Shown: positions 33,385 to 42,290, counted from the first letter of the stretch. The stretch: 64,000 bases of DNA from an uncultured Clostridia bacterium (GCA_934670175.1 CAKUOX010000005.1:4022-68021), one strand, 5' to 3'. Numbers and translations: made by a program. The notes: generated from the sequence alone by a model not told the origin.

Positions 33385-34583
33385 GCGCGGGCATCGTTGG
33401 CGGCGGCGCGGCGGGGCTGGCCGCGGCGTGCCTGCTCGCGCGCGCGGGCGTGAAAACCGCAGTATATGAAAAGCAGCCGCGCGTGGGGCGCAAGCTGCTC
33501 TCCACCGGCAACGGCCGCTGCAATCTGACAAATCTGAATATGTCGCCCGAGCGCTATCATGGGGATGCGCGCGCGGCGCTGAGGGCGTTTTCCGCGCAGG
33601 ATGCGATCGTTTTTTTTGAGAGTCTCGGCGTGGCCTGCGTGCCGGACGCCGAGGGGCGCGTCTATCCCGCGAGCAACATGGCGGCGGGCGTGCTGGACGC
33701 GCTGCGTCTGGGCGCGGCGGAGGCGGGCGCGGAGCTGATCTGCGATTTTGAGGTGCGCGAAATAACGCCCGTGCGGGACGGCTTTCGCATTGCCGCGGCG
33801 GATGGACGCAGCGAACATGCCGCGCAGCTGCTGCTTGCCTGCGGCGGGCTGGCCGCGCCGAAGCTGGGCGCAGGATCGGACGGCTATCGCCTTTTGCAGC
33901 GCTTTGGGCATACGCTTGCGCCGCGCTATCCGGCCATCGCGCCGATTCGCGTGGAGCCGGCGGCGGTGCGCGGACTCAAGGGCATACGCGCGCGCGGCGA
34001 AATATCGCTCATCGCGGGCGGCAAGTGCGTGCGCACCGAGGCGGGCGAAATGCTCTTTAACGAGGACAACGTGTCCGGCATCTGCGCGATGCAGCTGGCG
34101 GCGCAGGTGAACGCGCGCGGGGGACGAGGACTGATGCTGCGGGTGAATCTGCTGCCCGGCGCGCGGGGCGACGAAATGCTCCGGCGCAGAGCACTGCTTC
34201 CGGAGCGCGCGCTGGAGGATTTTCTGAGCGGACTGATGCCGCGCCGCCTGGGACAGACGCTTATTCGCGCGGCAGGGCTGGGGCCGATGAACCTGCATGC
34301 AGGGGCGCTGTCGGATTCGGACTGCATGCGCCTTCAGGCGTGCCTGACCGGCTGGATGCTGCCGGTCACGGGCACGGCGGGCTTTGAACAGGCGCAGGTC
34401 ACGCTCGGCGGCGCGCGCATGGATGAGTTTGATCCCGATACGCTGGAATCGAAAAAGCAGCGTGGGCTCTTCGCCGCGGGGGAAACGCTGGATGTGACCG
34501 GCGACTGCGGCGGCTATAACCTGCACTGGGCGTGGGCTTCGGCGGCGCTGGCGGCGCAGGAAATGATCAGGAGAGAGAAATGA
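33381..34583 (+). CDS. NAD(P)/FAD-dependent oxidoreductase (BaiN/HI0933 family)
   Basis: The 400-residue flavoprotein starts directly with a Rossmann FAD loop GIVGGGAAGLAAACLLARAG. Family landmarks are YEKQPRVGRKLLSTGNGRCNLTN (about 30-52), LLLACGGLAAPKLGAGSDGY, and the C-terminal GLFAAGETLDVTGDCGGYNLHWAWASG-like block that closes the FAD site. Members reduce unsaturated bonds of varied substrates, including bile-acid intermediates (BaiN), but the substrate here is unknown. The GTG start overlaps the helicase stop by four bases. Confidence 0.9.
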   Translation: MSAGIVGGGAAGLAAACLLARAGVKTAVYEKQPRVGRKLLSTGNGRCNLTNLNMSPERYHGDARAALRAFSAQDAIVFFESLGVACVPDAEGRVYPASNMAAGVLDALRLGAAEAGAELICDFEVREITPVRDGFRIAAADGRSEHAAQLLLACGGLAAPKLGAGSDGYRLLQRFGHTLAPRYPAIAPIRVEPAAVRGLKGIRARGEISLIAGGKCVRTEAGEMLFNEDNVSGICAMQLAAQVNARGGRGLMLRVNLLPGARGDEMLRRRALLPERALEDFLSGLMPRRLGQTLIRAAGLGPMNLHAGALSDSDCMRLQACLTGWMLPVTGTAGFEQAQVTLGGARMDEFDPDTLESKKQRGLFAAGETLDVTGDCGGYNLHWAWASAALAAQEMIRREK

Positions 34584-36166
34584 TACGTCTTAGCCAGGTA
34601 AGACAGGAGCTCAGCGACGCGGCCGCTTCGCCGAAGGCGCTGGCAGCGCGGGCGCTGAAGCTGCGCGTGGAGGACATTATTTCCGTGCGCGTTTTCAAGA
34701 AATCGGTGGACGCGCGCGACAAGCGCGACGTGCACTTTTCACTGACGCTGGATGTGACGCCGCGGCGCATGCCCGCCGTGCTGCCGAGAAATGCGCAGCT
34801 TATCGAGGACGAAGTGCCGAAGCGGATCGCGCCGCGCGCCGCCGTGCGGCCGGAACAGCGGCCCGTCGTGGTGGGCATGGGGCCTGCGGGGCTGTTTGCG
34901 GCGCTGTATCTGGCGCAGGCGGGGCTTTGCCCGATCGTCGTCGAGCGCGGAAAGGCGGTGGACGCGCGCGCGCAGGACGTCGAAGCCTTCTGGCGCGGCG
35001 GCGCGTTCAATCCCGAAAGCAACGTGCAGTTCGGCGAGGGCGGCGCAGGCACCTTTTCCGACGGCAAGCTCAATAGCGGTATCAAGGATCCACGCTGCCG
35101 CGAGGTTTTGCAGACCTTCGCGCGCATGGGTGCGCCGGAGGAAATCCTCTGGGAGGCCAAGCCGCACATCGGCACCGACCGGCTCAGAACCGTGGTCAAA
35201 AACCTGCGCGAGGAGATCATCGCGCTGGGGGGCGAGGTGCGCTTTGAAACGAAGCTCGATGGGCTGCTGATCGAGGACGGACGCCTGGCGGCAGTAAAGC
35301 TGAACGGCGAGGAAATGCCCGCGCAGCAGCTGATCCTGGCCATCGGCCACAGCGCGCGCGACAGTTTTCAGATGCTGCTGGATGCGGGCGCGGCGATGCA
35401 GCAGAAGCCCTTTTCCATCGGCGCGCGCATTGAGCACCGGCAGGCCAGTATCGACCGCGCGCAGTACGGCGCTGCGGCGGGGCATCCGGCGCTGGGCGCT
35501 GCGGACTACAAACTCTCCTGCCATCTGCCGGACGGGCGCGCGGCGTACACCTTCTGTATGTGCCCGGGCGGGCGCGTGGTGGCGGCAGCGTCGGAGGAGG
35601 GCGGCGTGGCGGTCAACGGCATGAGCCTGTTTGCCCGCGACGGCGAAAACGCGAACAGCGCGCTGCTGGTGTCCGTGCAGCCCGGCGATTATGGCGGAGA
35701 CGACCCGCTGGCGGGCGTGCGCTTTCAGCAGAAATGGGAGCGCGCGGCCTTTGCGCAGGGCGGCGGCAATTATCGCGCGCCGGCGCAGCGCGTAGGCGAT
35801 TTTCTGAACGATCGCGCCTCGAAGGGTGCGGGCGCGGTGCGGCCGAGCTATGCGCCCGGCGTGCGCTGGGGCAGGGTGGATAATTGTCTGCCGGATTATG
35901 TGGTGCGGGATATGAAGGCCGCGATTCTGCAATTTGACCGCAAGCTGCGCGGCTTTGCCGATGCGGACGCGGTGCTGACCGGCGTGGAGACGCGCTCTTC
36001 GTCGCCGGTGCGCATATTGCGCGGTGAAAACTGCTGCGCGCTGGGCATCGAGGGGCTGTATCCTGCGGGCGAGGGCGCGGGCTATGCGGGCGGCATCCTG
36101 TCTGCTGCGGTAGACGGGCTGCGCTGCGCCGAGGCCTTGATGGCGAATTGCGGGGTGAAGGCATGA
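34580..36166 (+). CDS. FAD-dependent oxidoreductase (uncharacterised, about 530 aa family)
   Basis: This 528-residue protein begins with a small N-terminal domain (residues 1-85, MIRLSQVRQELSDAAASPKALAARALKLRVEDI). An FAD-binding Rossmann domain follows with VVVGMGPAGLFAALYLAQAG (about 94-113), the block NVQFGEGGAGTFSDGKLNSG, and the C-terminal GIEGLYPAGEGAGYAGGI. It matches the conserved clostridial family annotated as FAD-dependent protein; the reaction is unknown. The ATG overlaps the previous gene's stop (ATGA), and its own stop overlaps the next start. Confidence 0.88.
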   Translation: MIRLSQVRQELSDAAASPKALAARALKLRVEDIISVRVFKKSVDARDKRDVHFSLTLDVTPRRMPAVLPRNAQLIEDEVPKRIAPRAAVRPEQRPVVVGMGPAGLFAALYLAQAGLCPIVVERGKAVDARAQDVEAFWRGGAFNPESNVQFGEGGAGTFSDGKLNSGIKDPRCREVLQTFARMGAPEEILWEAKPHIGTDRLRTVVKNLREEIIALGGEVRFETKLDGLLIEDGRLAAVKLNGEEMPAQQLILAIGHSARDSFQMLLDAGAAMQQKPFSIGARIEHRQASIDRAQYGAAAGHPALGAADYKLSCHLPDGRAAYTFCMCPGGRVVAAASEEGGVAVNGMSLFARDGENANSALLVSVQPGDYGGDDPLAGVRFQQKWERAAFAQGGGNYRAPAQRVGDFLNDRASKGAGAVRPSYAPGVRWGRVDNCLPDYVVRDMKAAILQFDRKLRGFADADAVLTGVETRSSSPVRILRGENCCALGIEGLYPAGEGAGYAGGILSAAVDGLRCAEALMANCGVKA

Positions 36167-37449
36167 TTCCTGCATATCCTTTTAAGGCGGCGATATTCGA
36201 TTTGGACGGCACGCTGCTGGACAGCATGGGCGTCTGGGCGCGGGTGGACGAGCTGTTCTTTGAAAGGCGCGGCATGGCTGTGCCTGAGGACTATGGCCGC
36301 GCGCTGGCGGGGCTGAGCTACCGCGAGAGCGCCGAATATACCATTGCGCGCTTCGGCTTTACGCAGAGCTGGCAGGAGATCGTGGACGAATGGACGCGCC
36401 AGGCGCAGCAGGAATACGCCGAAAATGTGTGCCTGAAGCCCGGCGCGCGGGAATACCTGCAGGCGCTTGCGGCAGCGGGTGTGAAGCTGGCGGTGGCGAC
36501 GGCGCTGCCGGAATATCTGTACGCGCCGTGTCTGAAGCATCTGGGCGTCTACGACATGTTCGCCGCACTGGTCTCCACGGATGATACCGGCGGCCGGGGC
36601 AAGGCGGGCGGCGAGGTGTTTTTGCTGGCGGCGCAGCGCGTGGGCGAAGCGCCGGCGCATTGCGCGGTATTTGAGGACGTGCTGGAGGGCGTGCGCGGCG
36701 CGAAGCGCGCCGGCATGCGCGCCTATTTCGTGCGCGACGACGCTTCGAAGCATCACCACGACGAAATGGCGCGGATCGCCGACGGCGCGGTGGACAGCTT
36801 CTGCGATCTGCTGCCGCGCGGGCGCTGCCTGATTTTCACGGCGCGCTGCGAGGGCGACCCCGAGGCGGCATGCCCCGAGCTGCGCGCGGAGGACTGTGTG
36901 CTCTGCGCGGACGCGGGCTGGAGAATCGCCGAGGCGCTGGGGATAAAGCCCGATATTGCCGTGGGCGATTTTGATTCGTCCGCCTTGCCAGGGGATTGTC
37001 CGGTGGAAAAGCACCCTGTGATCAAGGACGATTCGGACGCCATGCTCTGCGTGCGGCGGGGCCTCGCGCTTGGCTACCGAGATTTTTATATCGTGGGCGG
37101 CCTTGGCGGGCGGCTCGACCACACGCTCGCCAATGTGCAGACCCTGTCCTTTCTGGCGCATCGCGGCGCGAAGGCCGTGCTCTGCGATGGCAATTACCGC
37201 CTGGAGGCAGTACGCAGCGGGACGGTGCGCGTGCCGCGCGCGCCGGGCAAGCTGTCTGTGTTCGCGCTGGGCGGCGTCTGTACGGGCGTGTCCATTCGCG
37301 GCGCGAAATATGAGATCGAGGACGCCGAGATCACCCCCGATTTTCCCATCGGCATGGGCAACGATTTTACCGCCGACTATGCCGAGATCGGCGTTCGGAA
37401 TGGCACGCTGCTGATCATTGCACAGCTGCAGCCGGAGATGCAGGGCTGA
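36163..37449 (+). CDS. HAD phosphatase fused to thiamine pyrophosphokinase
   Basis: The 428-residue protein is a two-enzyme fusion. Residues 1-210 are a HAD hydrolase with FDLDGTLLDS (12-21), AVATALPEY and AVFEDVLEGVRGAKRAGM; they resemble beta-phosphoglucomutase-like phosphatases. Residues 212-428 are a thiamine diphosphokinase: CADAGWRIAEALGIKPDIAVGDFDSS gives the catalytic GDFDS loop, DDSDAMLCVRRGL the next, and IVGGLGGRLDHTLANV the nucleotide site. It would turn thiamine into thiamine diphosphate while the HAD half dephosphorylates an unknown substrate, perhaps a thiamine phosphate. The ATG overlaps the previous stop (ATGA). A terminator follows. Confidence 0.88.
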   Translation: MIPAYPFKAAIFDLDGTLLDSMGVWARVDELFFERRGMAVPEDYGRALAGLSYRESAEYTIARFGFTQSWQEIVDEWTRQAQQEYAENVCLKPGAREYLQALAAAGVKLAVATALPEYLYAPCLKHLGVYDMFAALVSTDDTGGRGKAGGEVFLLAAQRVGEAPAHCAVFEDVLEGVRGAKRAGMRAYFVRDDASKHHHDEMARIADGAVDSFCDLLPRGRCLIFTARCEGDPEAACPELRAEDCVLCADAGWRIAEALGIKPDIAVGDFDSSALPGDCPVEKHPVIKDDSDAMLCVRRGLALGYRDFYIVGGLGGRLDHTLANVQTLSFLAHRGAKAVLCDGNYRLEAVRSGTVRVPRAPGKLSVFALGGVCTGVSIRGAKYEIEDAEITPDFPIGMGNDFTADYAEIGVRNGTLLIIAQLQPEMQG

Positions 37450-37470
37450 TGCTTCTTCTTTATAAATAAC

Positions 37471-37493
37471 GCCGCCGCTCGATGAGCGGCGGC
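37471..37493 (+). terminator. Terminator of the helD operon
   Basis: GCCGCCGCTC pairs perfectly with GAGCGGCGGC around GAT, followed by TTTCGCTT. Confidence 0.87.
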
Positions 37494-37508
37494 TTTCGCT
37501 TGCTTTGG

Positions 37509-38522
37509 TCAATACAGTACGCGGATCTCGACCTCGGAGATGCAGGTGTCGCTGCACTCGTTGCCTTTGTAGACGGAATAGATGAGCAACTCTACATTGT
37601 CGGCATAGATCGGTTCATCGAAAAACAGGGCATGCTCTGTCATCGTGTCGTCAAATTCGTATAAGCCCTGATATTCATCGCCGATCCAGACGCCGATCTC
37701 CTTTGGGCGATTGTTCTTGTAATACCGGCGCGTATCCTTATGAAAGCCGCACCAGATGGACAGGCTCGAAATGTAGGCCGGCTCAAAGCGGAAGCCGAGA
37801 TACTCGCCTCTGCCGACGCCGCTGACGCCTTCCGACCAGGTAGACGTCGTGTATCCGTCGTAGGCTTTCCAGGCGGGGTAACTGCCGTAGGCGTCGGTCA
37901 GCTCGGACGATGCGTAGGCCTCGACCTCGTCGCTCGAAAGCGCGCGCTCCGAATACGGATAATCGTAGGAATCATCATCGTCGTAGTAATCGTCATTGCA
38001 GTCATCATCGTAATCATCGTAGGGGACATTCGAGTAGTGCACCCTGGAGCTGTCGAACCAGGGATCAACTGAGCGCAGATACTGCGATTTGATCCAGCCG
38101 TAGCGTCCTGAATAGAGACATAGTGACCACGCGCCGTATTCGCCGTTTACATACACCTGCTCGCCCTTGTTGACCTTCAGAATGCGTTCGGAGTTCTGGT
38201 CGGCCTCCTTGCGGAGCGAGACGAAGGATTCGCAATTTGTGACCTCGAAGGAAAAACCGCCCGCAGTAAACAGGCGATCCGCGTCGCACCATCCCTCCGT
38301 GTGACCGGTGGCTGCATAGCCGTCGCCTTCATAAGAGATGTAGCCGGGATAGCGGGCGCTGAATGCGCCGTAGCCAAACGGCTGCTCTGCTGCGCCGGGC
38401 GCGGTGCTGTCGGAGCTTACAATGGGCAGGTACGTCGGGTGCGCGTAGGCCTCGCCCACAGCAGATGAAGCGCACAGCGTCAGCGCCGATGCCAGCGCCA
38501 GAACCTGGAGCAGTCTTTTCAT
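37509..38522 (-). CDS. Secreted SH3 plus NADase-type glycan-binding domain protein
   Basis: The 337-residue exported protein has a signal peptide (MKRLLQVLALASALTLCASSAVGEAYA) and an SH3b-like domain (about 95-155: ESFVSLRKEADQNSERILKV ... YSGRYGWIKSQYL). An acidic, Asp/Tyr-rich linker with seven or more consecutive Asp/Tyr/Asn follows. The C-terminal module, ASSELTDAYGSYPAWKAYDG through YYKNNRPKEIGVWI (about 195-337), has the discoidin-like NADase-type glycan-binding pattern. It probably binds the cell wall or host glycans. The start at 38522 follows AGAAGGGAAG. Confidence 0.82.
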   Translation of the reverse strand: MKRLLQVLALASALTLCASSAVGEAYAHPTYLPIVSSDSTAPGAAEQPFGYGAFSARYPGYISYEGDGYAATGHTEGWCDADRLFTAGGFSFEVTNCESFVSLRKEADQNSERILKVNKGEQVYVNGEYGAWSLCLYSGRYGWIKSQYLRSVDPWFDSSRVHYSNVPYDDYDDDCNDDYYDDDDSYDYPYSERALSSDEVEAYASSELTDAYGSYPAWKAYDGYTTSTWSEGVSGVGRGEYLGFRFEPAYISSLSIWCGFHKDTRRYYKNNRPKEIGVWIGDEYQGLYEFDDTMTEHALFFDEPIYADNVELLIYSVYKGNECSDTCISEVEIRVLY

Positions 38523-38654
38523 AGGATTCTTCCCTTCTGTTTTGCTTGTCACCATGCCGCCGCGAACATTATGCCAATTATTGGAAATCATTAATTTGAC
38601 GCAGCGCAGGGCTGAAAGGTTGCAAGAATGCGGCCGCTGATCCAGAATATGCTA

Positions 38655-38930
38655 TAAGAAAAACCGTCCGATCCATTTTTGCGATCGGACGGTCAGACCA
38701 CTGACTAACCCTGCAAACGCAGAAATTTCCTGAACAACTTCTGGAGAAGTTGAAATTTCTGCTTACTTCGTCAACACGGGCTGCAAAATCGGTTACATAC
38801 GTCTAAGTATGCGCCCTCATTTGCAGCCCATGTTTCCTTGTCTTGCAGGGTTTTTCAGCGTCTGGCAGTCTGTTGACTTTGTCAACATCCTGACCGTCCG
38901 ATCTATTTTTGTGATCGGACGGTTTTTATA
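38655..38930. repeat. Multi-hairpin palindromic element
   Basis: Two near-identical hairpins flank about 200 bp in mirror orientation. ACCGTCCGATC / GATCGGACGGT occurs at 38663-38693 (A5 before it) and at 38893-38923 (T5 after it). Inside are GCAGAAATTTC / GAAATTTCTGC (38719-38762) with nested CAACTTC / GAAGTTG, GGGCTGCAAA / TTTGCAGCCC (38778-38829) with inner CATAC / GTATG, and TGTTGAC / GTCAACA (38871-38887). An outer pair CCCTGCAA (38709-38716) / TTGCAGGG (38843-38850) closes the core. The outermost stems read as terminators in both directions. The sequence could be an inserted non-coding element, or a structured RNA between the sugar importer and the secreted protein gene. Confidence 0.9.
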
Positions 38931-38935
38931 AATCG

Positions 38936-39781
38936 TCAGCCCTTTACCGCGCCTGCGGTAACGCCCTTGATGATGTGCTTCTGACAGCAGAGATAGAAGA
39001 TGATGATCGGGATGATGGACAGCATAATCAGCGCCATCGTGCCGCCCAGGTCGACCTGACCGTAGCTGCCCTGCAGGTATTGGATGTGGATCGGGATGGT
39101 GCGGTATTTGGTCTGATCCAGCACCAGATAGGGCAGCAGGTAGTCGTTCCACACCCACATGATCTCCAGTATGCCCACGGAGACCATGATGGGCTTGAGC
39201 ATCGGGAGCACCACGCCGAAATAGGTGCGGATGGGGCCGCAGCCGTCGATCGCGGCGGCTTCCTCGATCTCCAGCGGGATGCCCTTTACAAAGCCGCAGA
39301 ACATGAACACGGCCAGTCCCGCGCCAAAGCCCAGGTAGATGACGGGGATCGTCCACGGGGTGTTCAGACGCAGCGAATACGCCGTTTTGGAGAGCGTGAA
39401 CTGCACCATCTGGAACGGCACCACCATGGAGAATACGCACAGGTAGTACACGATCTTGGAGAACAGGCTGCCCACGCGCGCGATATACCACGCGGCCATG
39501 GACGTGCACAGCAGGATCAGCGCCGAGGACAGAATGGTGATCACGAAGCTGTATCCCGCGGCGGTCAGGAAGTTATACTGACCGAGGTTCATGCCGTTGA
39601 CGTAGTTCTTGATCCCCATGAAAGTCTCCTGCGTGGGGAAGGCAAAGGTGGCCGTGTTGATGGAAGCGTTCGTCTTGAACGAGTTCATCAATACGATCAG
39701 TATCGGCAGGATGTAGATGACGCTGATGATCGCGAACAGCACCGTCAGCGCGCGCTTGCCGGGCGTAGACTTTCCTTGCAT
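38936..39781 (-). CDS. Carbohydrate ABC transporter permease (MalG type)
   Basis: The 281-residue permease has six predicted membrane helices and the EAA loop EIEEAAAIDGCGPIRTYFGVVLPMLKPI (about residues 170-198) that contacts the ATPase. It belongs to the CUT1 sugar importer family. Its ATG, preceded by AAGGAGGTGCAGC, comes 1 bp after the stop of the first permease gene. No ATPase gene is present; CUT1 systems often share a single MsiK/MalK elsewhere. Confidence 0.93.
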   Translation of the reverse strand: MQGKSTPGKRALTVLFAIISVIYILPILIVLMNSFKTNASINTATFAFPTQETFMGIKNYVNGMNLGQYNFLTAAGYSFVITILSSALILLCTSMAAWYIARVGSLFSKIVYYLCVFSMVVPFQMVQFTLSKTAYSLRLNTPWTIPVIYLGFGAGLAVFMFCGFVKGIPLEIEEAAAIDGCGPIRTYFGVVLPMLKPIMVSVGILEIMWVWNDYLLPYLVLDQTKYRTIPIHIQYLQGSYGQVDLGGTMALIMLSIIPIIIFYLCCQKHIIKGVTAGAVKG

Positions 39782-39782
39782 A

Positions 39783-40697
39783 TCAGCGCTGCACCTCCTT
39801 GGAATGCGTGGCGCGCAGCTGGATCAGCGCGATGACCGCCACCAGAATGAAGAACAGTACGGCCTTGGCCTGCGCCACGCCGCGCCAGTTTGCCTTTGAG
39901 AAGGTGGAAGAAATGTTCAAGGCGAGCATCTCCGTGGTGCGGATCTGGCTGCCGTTGGCCTGCATCAGGATCGGCGCGCCGTTGCCGTTGAGCGCCAGGT
40001 TCTGGTCGTACAGCTTGAAGGAATTCGTGAGCGTGAGGAACGAGCAGATGGTGATCGAGGGCATCACGCTGGGAATGGTGATGTGCCAGAGCGTCTGCCA
40101 GGAGGAAGCGCCGTCGATCTGTGCGGCCTCGATCAGATCGTCGGGCACGGATTGCAGTCCGGCGATGTAGATGATCATCATATAGCCGACCTGCTGCCAG
40201 CACATCAGTATAATCAGACCCCAATAGCCGTATTTCGTGCTCAGCTCGATGCTCATGGGCAGGATGCCGTTGAAGATCATTTTCCAGATATAGCCCAGAA
40301 CGATGCCGCCGATCAGGTTCGGCATGAAGAACACGCTGCGGAACAGGTTGCTGCCCTTGATGCCGCGCGTGAGCACATACGCCACCGTAAAGGCCAGAAG
40401 ATTAATTAAAACCAGCGACACGACGGCTACCAGTGCGGTATAGCCGAAGGCGTGAATGAAGCTCGGATCCTTCAGCGCGCGCACATAGTTTTGCAGCCCG
40501 ACGAATTGGGCGTCCGACGTGGTGGTGAATTTGCAGAACGAAAGATAGAAGCCCTTCAGGAAGGGGTAGACAAACCCAATGCAGAAGGCTGCAAAGGTGG
40601 GCAGCAGAAACAGCGCGAAGCAGCGCTGGATCGGCCTGCGGATGAGTGCGGAATTAACGGCGGACTTGGAGCGCCGCTTATGCCTGGGGTTCGGCAT
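39783..40697 (-). CDS. Sugar ABC transporter permease (MalF type)
   Basis: The 304-residue CUT1 permease has a basic N-terminus (PRHKRRSK) before six helices and an EAA loop LIEAAQIDGASSWQTLWHITIPSVMPS (about 208-234). It pairs with the MalG-type permease downstream to form the membrane channel. GGAGGGATTATTCC precedes the ATG. A possible own promoter lies upstream on the minus strand: TTGCGC (40766-40771), 17 bp, TATTAT (40743-40748). That would allow permease expression independent of the binding protein. Confidence 0.92.
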   Translation of the reverse strand: MPNPRHKRRSKSAVNSALIRRPIQRCFALFLLPTFAAFCIGFVYPFLKGFYLSFCKFTTTSDAQFVGLQNYVRALKDPSFIHAFGYTALVAVVSLVLINLLAFTVAYVLTRGIKGSNLFRSVFFMPNLIGGIVLGYIWKMIFNGILPMSIELSTKYGYWGLIILMCWQQVGYMMIIYIAGLQSVPDDLIEAAQIDGASSWQTLWHITIPSVMPSITICSFLTLTNSFKLYDQNLALNGNGAPILMQANGSQIRTTEMLALNISSTFSKANWRGVAQAKAVLFFILVAVIALIQLRATHSKEVQR

Positions 40698-40890
40698 GGA
40701 ATAATCCCTCCGGTCTTAGAGTGTACAGCTTAGCTATACTATATAATAACACAATACCCGGCAGCGCGCAAGCGCTTCCGGGACAGCTCGCTACAGGATT
40801 CGTGATTACAGAGATCCTGCCTTCATTGCCGGCGGCGTTGCGGGCGCTTTCGAAGGATCGCCTCGAGAACGCTGCGATGCGATAAACGAA

Positions 40891-40921
40891 CCTGCGGGCG
40901 GGCGCAAGACCCGCCCGCAGG
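40891..40921 (-). terminator. Strong intercistronic hairpin
   Basis: CCTGCGGGCGGG pairs with CCCGCCCGCAGG around a CGCAAGA loop, right after the binding-protein gene. There is no T-run, so it may protect the mRNA 3' end or attenuate rather than fully terminate. The 255-bp gap also holds a possible permease promoter. Confidence 0.8.
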
Positions 40922-40953
40922 AAGAGCTTAGATCGATTCGGAATCAGAACAGC

Positions 40954-42228
40954 TTACTGATTCTCATACTGGTAGGCCCAGCCGCCGACGAACGCGGTCA
41001 CAACGTCGTCCCAGGAGCCGCTGCCAGCAGAATACTGCGTCATGGCAGAAACCACGCCAGCGCGCCAGTCATCCACGGCGGGGGTGTAGTTGAAGGCCCA
41101 GGTCACGACATACTTGCCGGCCGCCGTGTAGGCGTTGGCATCGTTGCAGAACACGTTGGCGGTTTCCTTGGCGTTCTTGAACGGGCAGGGGCCGAATTCC
41201 CTGGCCAGCATCTCGGTGCCCTCGTCGGAGGTCACAACCCAGTAGAGGAAATCGAGCGTAGCGTCGATATTGGCCTGGGGCGCGTTCTTGTTCACGGCCC
41301 AGCAGTTCTCCGTGCCGGAGCACAGGCCCGCGTTTTCTTCGCCGTCAACGCCGCAGTAGATCGGGATCATGGCCAGGTCTTCGTCCTTCATGCCGAAGTT
41401 CTGGGTCAGGTTGGAGTACTCCCAGGTGCCGTTCTGATAGAACACAGCCTTGCCCTCGCCGAATTCGGCCTCGGCCTGATCGCCGGTGTAGGAGCTCAGC
41501 TGCGCCGGATCGGCCGCGGAATTCTGGATGTACAGATCCCAGATGGCCTTGAAGTTGTCCAGATAAGCGCCGGTGATGGTGGCGGGCTGCTCGGTCACGC
41601 CGTCATCGCGGAACTCATAGAACAGGGGCATATTGGCCAGATGGCCGGAGAAGCGCCAGGAGGAGGAGCCGTCCATGCCGGAGGAGGTGAAGGCGTCGAA
41701 GCCCAGCTCAGCAGCGCGGGCGTGGATGTCCTCGGCGATGGTCTTCAGGGACGCGAAGTCCTTGATGTCCTCAATGCTGTAGCCAGCCTTGGCCAGCAGC
41801 GCCTTGTTCACGATGATGCCGAAGGATTCATAGCAGTAGCCGATGGACAGCGTTTCGCCGTCCGCGCCCTTCATGTTGAAGTCCTCGGTGGTCAGCTCAT
41901 CGAACACCTTCGTGCCGGTCAGATCCAGGCAGTAGCTGCCCCAGGTGTTCACAGCGCCCTGATTGCCGCACTGGAACAGGGTGGGCGCATTGTCGCCCTT
42001 GTCCATTTCGGAGGTGAGGGTGGTGTCATAGGTGCCGGAGGCGGCGGTCAGAACCTTGACCTCAACGCCGGTCTGCTCGGTGTAGAGCTTGGCAAGATCC
42101 TGCCAGGCCTGATCCGCTTCGGGCTTGAAGTTCAGGTAGTACACAGAACCGGTAGTCTCTGCGGAGGCAACGGCTGCCACGGACAGCGCGAGCATCAGCG
42201 CCAGAACGATGGAAACGAGTTTCTTCAT
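40954..42228 (-). CDS. Extracellular sugar-binding protein of the ABC importer
   Basis: This 424-residue solute-binding protein (family 1, CUT1) carries a signal peptide (MKKLVSIVLALMLALSVAAVASAE) without a lipobox Cys. The mature part starts TTGSVYYLNFKPEADQAWQDLAKLYTEQTG, the family's first lobe. LFQCGNQGAVNTWG, AVFYQNGTWEYSNL and CWAVNKNAPQANIDATLDFL follow the usual order. It should capture an oligo- or monosaccharide and deliver it to the two permeases downstream. Lack of a lipobox is unusual for a Gram-positive binding protein. AAAGGAGATCG precedes the ATG at 42228. Confidence 0.93.
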   Translation of the reverse strand: MKKLVSIVLALMLALSVAAVASAETTGSVYYLNFKPEADQAWQDLAKLYTEQTGVEVKVLTAASGTYDTTLTSEMDKGDNAPTLFQCGNQGAVNTWGSYCLDLTGTKVFDELTTEDFNMKGADGETLSIGYCYESFGIIVNKALLAKAGYSIEDIKDFASLKTIAEDIHARAAELGFDAFTSSGMDGSSSWRFSGHLANMPLFYEFRDDGVTEQPATITGAYLDNFKAIWDLYIQNSAADPAQLSSYTGDQAEAEFGEGKAVFYQNGTWEYSNLTQNFGMKDEDLAMIPIYCGVDGEENAGLCSGTENCWAVNKNAPQANIDATLDFLYWVVTSDEGTEMLAREFGPCPFKNAKETANVFCNDANAYTAAGKYVVTWAFNYTPAVDDWRAGVVSAMTQYSAGSGSWDDVVTAFVGGWAYQYENQ

Positions 42229-42268
42229 GAGTAAGCGATCTCCTTTCAGAAATGCATGTTGTATCGAC

Positions 42269-42284
42269 GCAGGTAAAAACCTGC
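42269..42284. promoter_or_regulatory. Palindrome just downstream of the -10 box
   Basis: GCAGGT-AAAA-ACCTGC lies 7 bases past the -10 element of the binding-protein promoter. It could be an operator for a repressor or a leader hairpin. The protein that binds it is not known. Confidence 0.55.
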
Positions 42285-42290
42285 TATACA

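Noticed and set aside
34739..36175. 478-codon minus-strand ORF opposite the FAD oxidoreductase
   Set aside because: Arg/His-rich antisense frame; the plus-strand gene has clear FAD motifs and overlapping neighbours.
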